Notes: a model not told the origin generated them from the sequence alone. A DNA stretch of 12,835 nucleotides from AP-15 sp035570595 (GCA_035570595.1 DATMLF010000238.1:1-12835), one strand, 5' to 3'; positions 1 through 6,689 are shown, numbered from the stretch's first letter. Numbers and translations: made by a program.

Positions 1-828
1 TGGAGCGATAACGGCATCTTCAATTTCGAGGGCGGCTGCTATGCCAAGGTGATCAACCTGTCGTCGACCGCCGAGCCCGAGATCTACGCCACGATCGGCC
101 GCTTCGGCACGGTGCTCGAAAACGTCGTGCTCGACCCGGCGACGCGGCTGCCCGACGTCGACGACGACAGCCTGACCGAGAATACGCGAGCCTGTTATCC
201 GATCGATTTCATCCCCAATGCCGACCCGGTCGGGCTCGGGCCGCATCCGACGAACGTCGTAATGCTGACCGCGGATGCGTTCGGGGTCATGCCGCCGATC
301 GCCAAATTGACCGCCGAGCAGGCGATGTACCATTTCCTGTCCGGCTACACCGCACGGGTCGCCGGCACCGAGAAGGGGTTGGGCAACGCGCCGGAAGCGA
401 CGTTTTCGACCTGCTTTGGGGCGCCGTTCATGCCGCGCCACCCCTCGGCCTATGCCGAACTGCTCGGCGAGCGCATCAAGCGGCACGGCTCGCAGTGCTG
501 GCTGGTCAACACCGGCTGGTCGGGCGGCACCTATGGTGTGGGCAAGCGCATGCCAATCGCCCACACGCGGGCGTTGTTGCGCGCGGCACTCGACGGCCGG
601 CTGGGCCAAGCGCCGGTGCGGCGCGAGCCGAATTTCGGGTTGCTCGTCCCGGAGAGCTGCCCCGAGGTGCCGAACGAGGTCCTCGACCCGCGCGGCACCT
701 GGTCGGACAAAGGCGCCTATGACGACACCGCGCGCGAGCTGACCCACCGCTTCGAAGAAAATTTCCGCGAGTTCGAGCCGTTCGTCGGCGACGACGTCAA
801 GGCGGCCGCGATCCGCCCGGCGGTGTAG
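1..828 (+). CDS. pckA: ATP-dependent phosphoenolpyruvate carboxykinase, C-terminal part
   Basis: The enzyme converts oxaloacetate plus ATP to phosphoenolpyruvate, ADP and CO2 in the cytoplasm, the entry step of gluconeogenesis. The frame is open from base 1, so the gene begins upstream; 275 residues are visible against about 530-540 for the full family protein. Family blocks seen in order are FNFEGGCYAK near the left edge, EPEIYATIGRFGTVLENVV, LTENTRACYPIDFIPNA (its Arg is residue 63 of the fragment and corresponds to the substrate-contacting Arg of the family), LTADAFGVMPPIAKLT, YHFLSGYTARVAGTE, and LVNTGWSGGTYGVGKRMP. The P-loop and most metal ligands lie outside the window. It converges on anmK, with 17 bases between the stop codons. 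No frameshift is visible, and I take it as the intact 3' half of a normal gene. Confidence 0.96.
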   Translation, partial: WSDNGIFNFEGGCYAKVINLSSTAEPEIYATIGRFGTVLENVVLDPATRLPDVDDDSLTENTRACYPIDFIPNADPVGLGPHPTNVVMLTADAFGVMPPIAKLTAEQAMYHFLSGYTARVAGTEKGLGNAPEATFSTCFGAPFMPRHPSAYAELLGERIKRHGSQCWLVNTGWSGGTYGVGKRMPIAHTRALLRAALDGRLGQAPVRREPNFGLLVPESCPEVPNEVLDPRGTWSDKGAYDDTARELTHRFEENFREFEPFVGDDVKAAAIRPAV

Positions 829-846
829 CCGCCGGCACCAGCGGCT
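827..846. terminator. Small inverted repeat between convergent pckA and anmK
   Basis: AGCCGC at 827-832 pairs with GCGGCT at 841-846 around an 8-nt loop. It spans the whole gap between the two stop codons. It could stop transcription in both directions, but it has no T-run and the stem is only 6 bp, so this is a weak call. Confidence 0.25.
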
Positions 847-2024
847 TAGCGCGCGGGGAACAGCCGGCCGCCCGGCATCGGCCGCGGCACCCCGGTCGTC
901 GAGGGCAGGCTGAGCGGCAAGCCGGCGGCCGAACGGACCGCGAGATAGGCAAAAGCCTGGGCCTCGAGCGCGTCGCCGTCCCAGCCGACCGCCTCGACGG
1001 GGCGCACCGTGGCGCCGAGCCGCCGGGCCAGCGCCGCCATCAGAGCGGGGTTATGCCGACCGCCGCCCGTCACCAGCCATTCGCGGGCCGGCGCCGGGAA
1101 ATGACGGCAACCGGCGGCGACCGCGGCGGCGGTCATCTCGGTCAAGGTGGCGGCGCCATCGCGCAACGACAGCGTGTCCGGCATCGCGTCGCGGAAATCG
1201 TCGCGGTCGAGCGATTTCGGTGCGGGCCGCGCGAAATACGGGTGCCGGAGATACCGCGCGACATGCGCCTCGGAGGCTCGGCCGGCGCTGGCGAGGACGC
1301 CGTCAAAATCGGCCGCGGCCCCGGTATGGCGGCTCACCCAGTCGTCGATCAGCGCATTGCCGGGACCGGTGTCGAAGGCGAGGATGTCGCCGCCGCCGGC
1401 CTCGCCGGGCCCGATCCCGCCGCTCCCGATACCGCCGCTCACAATCCCGCCGCTCCCAATCCACGTCACGTTGCCGACGCCGCCGAGATTGAGGACGGCG
1501 AGCGGTTTCGCCAGCGGGGCCGCGAGTGCCGCATGGAACAGCGGCGCAAACGGCGCCCCCTCGCCGCCGGCGGCGACATCGGCCGCGCGAAATTCGGCGA
1601 CGACGGCGATCCCGAGCCGGCGCGCGAGGGCCGCGCCGTCGCCCAATTGCCAAGTGCGGCGTTCAGCCGGGCGATGCAGGATCGTGTGGCCGTGCATGCC
1701 GACAATGTCCGGCGCAAGCCCCGGGTGGCGGCCGAGCAGCTCTTCGACGGCGTCGCCGTAGAGCCGCGTCAGCTCGGCTTCGACATCAGCGACCGCACCG
1801 GCGCCGCCGAGCACGCCGCGCAGCCGCGCGCGGAAATCGTGACCATAGGGGACGGTCAGCGACGGGCCGGGGACGACCCGCGCCGTGCCGTCGGTCTCGA
1901 TCATCGCGACATCGACGCCGTCGAGCGAGGTGCCGCTCATCAGCCCGACCGTACGCCGCAGCGGCCGGCCGGCCGGGGACGGCGGTGGCACCGCGGATGC
2001 GGCTATGCTAGATGACGGCGCCAT
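846..2024 (-). CDS. anmK: Anhydro-N-acetylmuramic acid kinase
   Basis: AnmK opens the 1,6-anhydro ring of anhydro-MurNAc and phosphorylates it with ATP to MurNAc-6-phosphate, in peptidoglycan recycling. Diagnostic motifs are GLMSGTSLDGVD (about residues 27-38), FRAADVAAGGEGAPFAPLFH, NLGGVGNVTW, the catalytic-region DTGPGN (218-223), GGGRHNP and the C-terminal EAQAFAYLAVR. At 392 residues it is slightly longer than typical (about 365-370). Part of the excess is a Gly-rich repeat loop at about 190-212, and part is a non-conserved N-terminus ahead of MSGTSLDG. The ATG at 2024 overlaps the divergent tyrS ATG, and a G-run lies upstream as a possible ribosome site. An in-frame GTG at 1991 would give 381 residues and free the shared region. 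Function is secure; the start is not. Confidence 0.94.
   Translation of the reverse strand: MAPSSSIAASAVPPPSPAGRPLRRTVGLMSGTSLDGVDVAMIETDGTARVVPGPSLTVPYGHDFRARLRGVLGGAGAVADVEAELTRLYGDAVEELLGRHPGLAPDIVGMHGHTILHRPAERRTWQLGDGAALARRLGIAVVAEFRAADVAAGGEGAPFAPLFHAALAAPLAKPLAVLNLGGVGNVTWIGSGGIVSGGIGSGGIGPGEAGGGDILAFDTGPGNALIDDWVSRHTGAAADFDGVLASAGRASEAHVARYLRHPYFARPAPKSLDRDDFRDAMPDTLSLRDGAATLTEMTAAAVAAGCRHFPAPAREWLVTGGGRHNPALMAALARRLGATVRPVEAVGWDGDALEAQAFAYLAVRSAAGLPLSLPSTTGVPRPMPGGRLFPAR
1413..1457. repeat. Three tandem 15-bp units inside anmK
   Basis: Three consecutive imperfect 15-bp units (first unit GATCCCGCCGCTCCC) lie in frame within anmK. They encode a pentapeptide run of SGGIG type at about residues 190-204, between the NVTW and DTGPGN motifs where relatives have a short loop. 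The unit length is a multiple of three, so copy-number change would not break the reading frame. Confidence 0.8.
2004..2009 (+). promoter_or_regulatory. Possible -10 box of tyrS
   Basis: TATGCT lies 13 nt before the tyrS ATG and matches four of six bases of TATAAT. No clear -35 hexamer is visible. If used, the transcript would start about 7 nt before the ATG, consistent with the lack of a Shine-Dalgarno sequence there. It lies inside the N-terminal codons of anmK as drawn. Confidence 0.3.
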
Positions 2025-3276
2025 GTCGACCCCCCGTTCCGCTTTCCTGGCGGCCGCCCGCGAACGCGGCTTTGTCCATCAATGCACCGATCTCGACGCG
2101 CTCGACCAGCGGCTCGGCGAGGGCCGCGTCGCCGGCTATGTCGGGTATGACTGCACCGCCGACAGTCTGCATGTCGGCAGCCTCGTGTCGATCATGCTGT
2201 TGCGGTTGTGGCAGCGCTGCGGGCACAAGCCGATCGTGCTGATGGGCGGCGGCACGACGCGGATCGGCGACCCGTCGTTCCGCGACACCGCGCGGCCGTT
2301 GCTCGACGATGCCGAGATCGCCCGCAACATGGCCGGGATTCGCCGGGTCTTTACCAAGTTCATCGATTTCGGCGACGACCCGGCCGACGCGGTTATGGTC
2401 AACAATGCCGAGTGGCTCGACGAACTGCGCTACATCCCGTTGCTGCGCGATGTCGGCCGCCATTTCTCGGTCAACCGCATGCTGGCGCAGGACGCGATCC
2501 GCTTGCGGCTCGAACGCGAGCAGCCATTGAGCTTTCTCGAGTTCAATTACCCGATCCTGCAGGCCTACGACTTTGTTGAATTGGCGCGCCGCTTTGACTG
2601 CGAGGTGCAGATCGGCGGCTCCGACCAATGGGGCAACATCGTCGGCGGGGTCGAGCTGGGGCGGCGCATGGACGGGCGGCGCCTCTTCGGGCTGACGACC
2701 CCGCTGTTGACGACCGCGTCGGGCGACAAGATGGGCAAGACGGCGCAGGGTGCGGTGTGGCTCAACGCCGAGCGACTGTCGCCCTACGAATACTGGCAGT
2801 TCTGGCGCAATACCGAGGACGCGGATGTCGGCCGGTTTCTGCGCCTCTTTACCGAATTGCCGCTCGACGAGATCGCCCGGCTTGAAGCGCTCGGCGGCGG
2901 CGAGATCAACGAGGCAAAGAAGATCCTGGCGACCGAGGCGACGGCACTCGCCCACGGGCGCGAGGCGGCGCTCGCGGCGGCGGAGACCGCGCGCACGGTC
3001 TTCGAGGAAGGCGGCAGCGGCGAAGACCTGCCGCAGACCGAATTGCCGCGCGACGTTTTCGAGCGCGGGATCGCCGTCTTCGAGCTGTTCAGCCGGGCTG
3101 GGCTCGCGGCATCCAACGGCGAGGCGCGGCGGCTGATCCGCGGCGGAGGTGCCCGCATCAACGATGCTGTAATTAAGGACGAAACGCGCGTGGTTCGGCT
3201 CGCCGATTTCGGTCCCGAAGGGGCGCTTAAGCTTAGCGCCGGCCGCAAGCGGCACGCTCTCGTCCGCCCGGCGTGA
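2023..3276 (+). CDS. tyrS: Tyrosyl-tRNA synthetase
   Basis: This class I aminoacyl-tRNA synthetase activates tyrosine with ATP and charges tRNA-Tyr. At 417 residues it has the usual bacterial length. The HIGH-type motif is HVGS at 50-53, preceded by YVGYDCTADSL. The tyrosine/AMP site contains GGSDQWGN at 198-205. The KMSKS-type loop is KMGKT at 236-240. The C-terminus (about 345-405) is an S4 RNA-binding domain with SNGEARRLIRGGGARIND. The ATG at 2023 was chosen because it gives the normal N-terminus (MSTPRSAFLAAARERGF, then the QCTD segment); the frame is open further upstream, but that part lies in the anmK coding region and looks non-homologous. There is no clear Shine-Dalgarno sequence. 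It is divergent from anmK and convergent with the KPR-family gene. Confidence 0.97.
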   Translation: MSTPRSAFLAAARERGFVHQCTDLDALDQRLGEGRVAGYVGYDCTADSLHVGSLVSIMLLRLWQRCGHKPIVLMGGGTTRIGDPSFRDTARPLLDDAEIARNMAGIRRVFTKFIDFGDDPADAVMVNNAEWLDELRYIPLLRDVGRHFSVNRMLAQDAIRLRLEREQPLSFLEFNYPILQAYDFVELARRFDCEVQIGGSDQWGNIVGGVELGRRMDGRRLFGLTTPLLTTASGDKMGKTAQGAVWLNAERLSPYEYWQFWRNTEDADVGRFLRLFTELPLDEIARLEALGGGEINEAKKILATEATALAHGREAALAAAETARTVFEEGGSGEDLPQTELPRDVFERGIAVFELFSRAGLAASNGEARRLIRGGGARINDAVIKDETRVVRLADFGPEGALKLSAGRKRHALVRPA

Positions 3277-3299
3277 CGAGCCGCCGACGAGCGGGCGCG

Positions 3300-3332
3300 A
3301 ACGGCGCCGGTCGGTCAGGCGGGGGCGCCGTT
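3300..3332. terminator. Inverted repeat between convergent tyrS and KPR-family gene
   Basis: AACGGCGCC at 3300-3308 and GGCGCCGTT at 3324-3332 are perfect 9-bp arms around a 15-nt loop that contains the stop codon of the minus-strand gene. It begins 24 nt after the tyrS stop. It could act as a terminator in both directions, but no T-run follows on either strand. Confidence 0.35.
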
Positions 3333-4238
3333 GGCGTAGGGCTTCAGCGCGGCGAAGACAAAGCGGTTCGCCGGGGTCGGGATGCCGTGCCGCTGGCCAA
3401 GCTCGACGACCTTGCCGGCAAACCACGGCAGCTCGAGCCGGTTGGCGCGCAGCAGGTCGTTGCCCATCGAGGTCATGTGGTGGTCGGGCATCGACCACAT
3501 CGTGGCGAGCGCCCTTTGGCCGCTGTCGGACGGCAGCGGGACGCCCTCGGCGCGGCCGACCGCGATCGTCTCGCCCACCGTGTCTTCATAGAGCGCAACG
3601 AGGTCCGGCTCGGCGCGCCATTTGCCGAGCGGCAGCCGGGTCAGCGCATTGAGGTTGGCGAGCGCAACCACGAGGATGAACTTTTGCCAGATCGGGACAC
3701 GGACATCGGGGCTGAGGACGCCGTCGAACCCGGCCGCCGCGCACAGGTCGCGCAGCCGCTCGCCGCGTGCGCTGGTCGGGCCGTCCAGCTCGCCAAACGT
3801 CATCTGCTGATAGGTTCCGGTCTGGCGCACGACGCCGGGCGAGACGATCGAGCCGGTGACGAACGCGGTGCCGCCCATGACCGGCTCGGCCCCGAGGATC
3901 GCCGTCAGCCGCTCGGCGGCATCGACCCCGTTCTGCAACGGGATCACCGCGGTCTCGGGTCCGACAATCGGGCGGATCTGCGCGCCGGCGCTTTCGACAT
4001 CCCACAATTTGACTGCAAGCAGCACGTAGTCGACGGCGCCGATGCCGGCCATGTCGTCGGTCGCCCGCGCCGGCCGGATGTGGGTCTCGCCGCGGTCGCC
4101 CTCGATGCGCAGGCCGTTTTCGCGCATCGCCGCGAGATGGGCGCCACGCGCGACAAAGACGACCTCGGCCCCCGCCTTGGCGAGCGAAGCGCCGTAGATC
4201 GCGCCGATGCCGCCGGCGCCGATGACCGCAATGCGCAT
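3315..4238 (-). CDS. Ketopantoate reductase (ApbA/PanE) family oxidoreductase
   Basis: This 307-residue protein has the family's usual length. An N-terminal Rossmann fold carries GAGGIG (7-12) for NADP binding, and LQNGVD follows at 101-106. The C-terminal helical domain has the catalytic-type Lys in IWQKF (K186) and Ser and Glu in SMGNDLLRANRLELPW (S257, E269); the 12-residue gap equals that between Ser244 and Glu256 of E. coli PanE. However, the two Asn at +4 and +8 from the Lys in PanE are Val190 and Ala194 here, with Asn195 next door. The true substrate may therefore not be ketopantoate, and no other pantothenate gene is nearby, so no symbol is given. The ATG at 4238 has GGGAG at 4245-4249. 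It is divergent from the 4359 gene across 120 bp. Confidence 0.88.
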   Translation of the reverse strand: MRIAVIGAGGIGAIYGASLAKAGAEVVFVARGAHLAAMRENGLRIEGDRGETHIRPARATDDMAGIGAVDYVLLAVKLWDVESAGAQIRPIVGPETAVIPLQNGVDAAERLTAILGAEPVMGGTAFVTGSIVSPGVVRQTGTYQQMTFGELDGPTSARGERLRDLCAAAGFDGVLSPDVRVPIWQKFILVVALANLNALTRLPLGKWRAEPDLVALYEDTVGETIAVGRAEGVPLPSDSGQRALATMWSMPDHHMTSMGNDLLRANRLELPWFAGKVVELGQRHGIPTPANRFVFAALKPYANGAPA

Positions 4239-4344
4239 TGCCTACTCCCGGTTGGCGGCGCGCCCGGGTGCTTTCGAGCGCGATCGGCCTTACTGTAGCG
4301 CGGAAGCTCGCTGGAGCGACAACGCGACGACGCCACACCCCGAC

Positions 4345-4350
4345 AAGGAG
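4345..4350 (+). promoter_or_regulatory. Ribosome binding site fixing the start at 4359
   Basis: AAGGAG lies 8 nt before the ATG at 4359, a near-ideal Shine-Dalgarno spacing. A competing out-of-frame ATG at 4352 is too close to use this site. Confidence 0.7.
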
Positions 4351-4358
4351 AATGAGCG

Positions 4359-4682
4359 ATGCCGGCAACACCCGCCTCGCCTGCCCGCGAACAGGTCCGC
4401 CCGATCGCGCCGAAGCTGATCGAGCTTGCCGAAACAGTCGTCTATGGCGACGTGTGGGAGCGGCCCGGCTTGTCAAAGCGCGACCGCAGCCTGATCACGG
4501 TCGCGACGCTTGTGGCGCTCGGGCGCGAAAAGCAGCTGGTCGGGCATTTGGGCCGCGCGCTCGACAACGGGCTCAGCAAGGAGGAGCTCGGCGAGCTTTT
4601 CACGCACCTCGCGTTTTACGCCGGCTGGCCGGCGGCGATGACCGCGGCATTGGTGGCGAAGGACGTGTTCGCCGGGCGCTGA
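4359..4682 (+). CDS. Carboxymuconolactone decarboxylase family protein
   Basis: A 107-residue, single-domain, all-helical protein of the CMD/AhpD-like fold. The family signature is clear: LSKRDRSLITVATLVALGR (about 38-56), then HLGRALDNGLSKEELGELFTH and LAFYAGWPAAMTA. The best match is to small PcaC-like proteins. Those in the beta-ketoadipate pathway decarboxylate 4-carboxymuconolactone, but many homologues have unrelated roles. There is no cysteine at all, so the CxxC disulfide chemistry of AhpD is ruled out. No other aromatic-degradation gene is seen nearby. A strong AAGGAG ribosome site sets the start. It is the first gene of a + strand group and ends 22 nt before the EndoU gene, so co-transcription is likely. 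Confidence 0.85.
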   Translation: MPATPASPAREQVRPIAPKLIELAETVVYGDVWERPGLSKRDRSLITVATLVALGREKQLVGHLGRALDNGLSKEELGELFTHLAFYAGWPAAMTAALVAKDVFAGR

Positions 4683-4704
4683 CGCGGTTGGCGATGCTTG
4701 GGCG

Positions 4705-5214
4705 GTGAGACGGTTCGCGCAGCTCGTCGGCGCCTGCGCGCTGCTGCTTCTGGCTGGGCTGCCGGAGGCGGCGGGCGCCCGCGACGCGGCCGTTCCGCCA
4801 ACGGGCAAATGGACCGCGACCGACCCGCCGATCGATTTCGGGCATATCGAAACCGGCGAGGTCAACCGACATGGCGAAGCGGTCGGCTACCATCATCGGC
4901 CGAACGGGGTCGACCCGCCGGGGGCGAAGGTGCTGCGGGTCACCCAGCCGCCGGACGCGAACGGCGTCTACCGCGCACGGGTGGCGTTGCGCGACCCGGC
5001 GAATGGCGAGTGGGTCGACAAGCGTGCCGCCTCGACCTTTTTCCCGGACGCGATGTCGGACGACGCGGTCATCCGGGCGGTGCTCGCCGCGTTCCGTAAC
5101 GGGCGTCGGCGCGGCAACGGCGAGTTCGTCGGCGATTCGGGAAGCGGATTTATGATCGAGGGCTGGTATTGGGCGGGGCGGATCACCGCCGCCTATCCGC
5201 TGCGCGGCCCGTGA
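4705..5214 (+). CDS. Exported EndoU-fold nuclease, putative toxin
   Basis: 169 residues from a GTG start. The N-terminus is a Sec-type signal peptide: RR, a hydrophobic core at about 7-20, and likely cleavage after AGA at 23-25. The rest matches the EndoU fold, an RNA-cleaving domain found in viral NendoU, animal XendoU and bacterial polymorphic toxins. H47, E52, H63 (or H64) and K106 are visible. From memory, the essential XendoU residues are His162, Glu167, His178 and Lys224, so the offsets +5 and +16 are identical and Lys is at +59 against +62. STFFP (110-114) and the terminal TAAYP (161-165) are further signatures. It is a whole small protein, not the tip of a CdiA or Rhs giant. The next gene starts 14 nt after its stop, or overlaps it by 4 nt, suggesting a partner. 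No clear Shine-Dalgarno sequence precedes the GTG. RNase activity and toxicity are inferred. Confidence 0.78.
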   Translation: MRRFAQLVGACALLLLAGLPEAAGARDAAVPPTGKWTATDPPIDFGHIETGEVNRHGEAVGYHHRPNGVDPPGAKVLRVTQPPDANGVYRARVALRDPANGEWVDKRAASTFFPDAMSDDAVIRAVLAAFRNGRRRGNGEFVGDSGSGFMIEGWYWAGRITAAYPLRGP

Positions 5215-5228
5215 CGACCCGGAGCCGT

Positions 5229-5591
5229 ATGGCGGGCGCGAGCCTGATCACCGCGCGCCGGCACCCGGCGGGCCACCTCGAAGCGCGCGCGGCGCGCGGC
5301 GCCGGCCGCCGCGGCACGGTGCTGGCGAGCTTTCTGCAAAGCGACGTGCAGGGTGAGATTGGGGCGGCGCGCGCGCTCATCGGCGAAATCGGCGCCGCCG
5401 AACGCGGCGAAGCGCCGCAACCGGCCGCGGTCGGCAACGCCTACCGGGTCGCGGTGTCACCCGAAGGGGTGACGATAGCCAACGCCGTGACCGGCGATCG
5501 GCGTCCGGAACGGTACGGCTTTGACGAAATGCGGCTGGCGCTCGGCACCTGGATCGCGGCGATCGAGCGCGCCCGCAGCAACCCCACCTGA
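5229..5591 (+). CDS. Small unrecognised protein, putative EndoU partner or immunity protein
   Basis: I do not recognise this 120-residue protein securely. It has no signal peptide or membrane segment, so it is probably cytoplasmic. An Arg/Ala-rich N-terminus (about 1-35) leads to a helical stretch, then a predicted strand region (YRVAVSPEGVTIANAV) and a closing helix (FDEMRLALGTWIAAIERAR). Small acidic-to-neutral proteins ending in such a strand plus W-containing helix are common as immunity proteins beside polymorphic toxins; the resemblance is by eye only. The ATG at 5229 has GGAG at 5221-5224. A GTG at 5211, overlapping the EndoU stop as GTGA, would give 126 residues and tight translational coupling. 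Its position after the nuclease is the main ground for the proposed role. The NUDIX gene follows after 46 nt. Confidence 0.6.
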   Translation: MAGASLITARRHPAGHLEARAARGAGRRGTVLASFLQSDVQGEIGAARALIGEIGAAERGEAPQPAAVGNAYRVAVSPEGVTIANAVTGDRRPERYGFDEMRLALGTWIAAIERARSNPT

Positions 5592-5625
5592 CCGCATTCT
5601 CTGGAGCCGCCGGCGCGGCATGCCG

Positions 5626-5631
5626 CATAGT
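5626..5631 (+). promoter_or_regulatory. Possible -10 box giving a leaderless NUDIX mRNA
   Basis: CATAGT lies 6 nt before the ATG at 5638, so a transcript starting at the usual distance would begin at or next to the start codon. No Shine-Dalgarno sequence precedes this ATG. No good -35 hexamer is seen, so the call is weak. Confidence 0.25.
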
Positions 5632-5637
5632 GGCGCG

Positions 5638-6360
5638 ATGAACGACGCTTCCATCAAGCCGCCGGCGGCGCCACTCGCCGGGCCGCCGCCGGAACGGGTC
5701 GTGCGGCCGCGTGACGCCGCCTCGCTGATCCTGCTGCGCGGCCGGCGCGACGATCTCGAGGTGCTGGTCGGCCGGCGGTCGTTGAAAGCGCGGTTCATGC
5801 CCGGCGTCTACGTCTTTCCGGGCGGTGCGATCGACCCGCCAGACCGGGTCGCGTGGAGCGTCGAGAGCGGCGCCGAAAGCCTGCCGCCGCGGCTGGCGCG
5901 GGCGGCGCGCGCCGCGATCCGCGAGACCTGGGAGGAGGTCGGCGTCTTGGTCGGGAAGCCGGCCGAGGCGCCGCTGCCCGACGCGCGGCTGCCCAACACG
6001 CCGCCGAGGACCGCGATCGAGCGCGCCTTTCGCGAGCGCGGCGTCGCGGCGGCGTTTGACCGGCTGACCTATGTCGGCCGCGCGATCACGCCGTCGCATT
6101 CGTTTCGCCGGTTCAATACCCGGTTTTTTGTCGGTGACGCCGAGAGCGTGTTCGGCGAGCCCAGCGCGAGCGACGAGCTCGAGGACGCCGGCTGGCGCCA
6201 GATCGAGCAGAGCATGCTCGACGGCTTTCGCGACGTGACCCGGTTTATGCTGGCGCGCGCGGTCGCCATGCGCCGCGGCACCGCGTCGGGGGCGGCGCCG
6301 CTCTTCTACTGGGCCAAGAACGCGCGCCGCATCGGCATCTGCCGCGAGGCGCTCGACTGA
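5638..6360 (+). CDS. NUDIX hydrolase
   Basis: 240 residues. NUDIX enzymes hydrolyse nucleoside diphosphates linked to another group, using divalent metal held by the REUXEEXGU helix. That motif is RETWEEVGV at 95-103, with E96, E99 and E100 as the expected metal ligands. Upstream, FMPGVYVFPGGAIDPPD (about 53-69) resembles the PGG-D block of CoA-type NUDIX proteins (NUDT7, NUDT8 and NUDT19 relatives). The usual Gly and first Glu of the box are not at the standard spacing; a longer Arg/Ala-rich segment lies there, as in that subgroup. A CoA or acyl-CoA substrate is a guess. The ATG at 5638 is preferred; an in-frame ATG at 5620 would add six residues. It is the last gene of the + strand group and is followed by a terminator-like hairpin. 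Confidence 0.88.
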   Translation: MNDASIKPPAAPLAGPPPERVVRPRDAASLILLRGRRDDLEVLVGRRSLKARFMPGVYVFPGGAIDPPDRVAWSVESGAESLPPRLARAARAAIRETWEEVGVLVGKPAEAPLPDARLPNTPPRTAIERAFRERGVAAAFDRLTYVGRAITPSHSFRRFNTRFFVGDAESVFGEPSASDELEDAGWRQIEQSMLDGFRDVTRFMLARAVAMRRGTASGAAPLFYWAKNARRIGICREALD

Positions 6361-6361
6361 G

Positions 6362-6390
6362 CCGGCCGACCAGCGCGCCGCTGCCTCGAG
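6362..6390. repeat. Direct repeat of the 3' end of transporter gene 1 (left copy)
   Basis: These 29 bases match 6720-6748 at 25 of 29 positions in the same orientation. The right copy contains the last codons and stop of the first MFS gene (minus strand, LETAAR then stop). The left copy reads LEAAAR and then TGG instead of TGA. It starts two bases after the NUDIX stop. It may be the scar of a lost or partly duplicated transporter copy. Confidence 0.7.
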
Positions 6391-6459
6391 CATTATTGGA
6401 TCAGGCTGTATTATTCCTCGTCGCCCCCGCGACGGAGCGTGTGAAGAAATCCAAGGGGG

Positions 6460-6580
6460 CGTCATTCCGGGGCGCGGGCATTGCCGGCGAGCCCGGAACC
6501 CAGGCAAACGGCCTCGCGAAATGCCGGCGAGGCGCCGTTTTCATAGGTTCCGTGCCTGCCAAGCGCATCCCGGAGTGACG
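6460..6580. repeat. 121-bp imperfect palindromic intergenic element
   Basis: CGTCATTCCGGG at 6460-6471 pairs with CCCGGAGTGACG at 6569-6580 (one mismatch, a possible G-U pair). Nested inside are GGAACC (6495-6500) with GGTTCC (6546-6551) and the strong central hairpin at 6506-6540. The GTCATTCC end and the GGAACCCAG box are typical of dispersed intergenic repeats in alphaproteobacteria (general knowledge). No ORF of note lies inside. Confidence 0.65.
6506..6541. terminator. Probable bidirectional terminator between the NUDIX group and the MFS array
   Basis: AAACGG (6506-6511) plus CCTCGC (6512-6517) pair with GCGAGG (6527-6532) and CCGTTT (6535-6540), giving a 12-bp stem with a 2-nt bulge and a 9-nt loop. 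TTTT (6538-6541) closes the + strand side and a TTT the - strand side. It sits between converging transcription units, where a two-way stop is expected. Confidence 0.6.
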
Positions 6581-6660
6581 AGCTCTCAAGTTGTCCGACT
6601 CCTTCGCACGCTCGAAAGCAGGGGTCCGGAACCAGCCCCGGCTGAGACAGGGGGCAGGCG

Positions 6661-6689
6661 CTGGGTTCCCGCTTTGCGGGGGAATGACG
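6661..6689. repeat. Partial second unit of the GTCATTCC palindrome family, inverted
   Basis: CTGGGTTCC at 6661-6669 and GGAATGACG at 6681-6689 are the reverse complements of GGAACCCAG (6495-6503) and CGTCATTCC (6460-6468). Between them is a perfect hairpin, CCCGC (6668-6672), TTT, GCGGG (6676-6680). The rest of the 6581-6719 interval shows no gene or further clear structure. Confidence 0.6.

Noticed and set aside
1413..1457. Tandem repeats as a CRISPR remnant.
   Set aside because: 15-bp units with no spacers, in frame inside a conserved gene.
4705..4740. Possible lipobox (VGAC ending at Cys11) in the EndoU protein.
   Set aside because: The Cys lies near the start of the hydrophobic core rather than at its end, so a normal signal peptide cut after AGA fits better.
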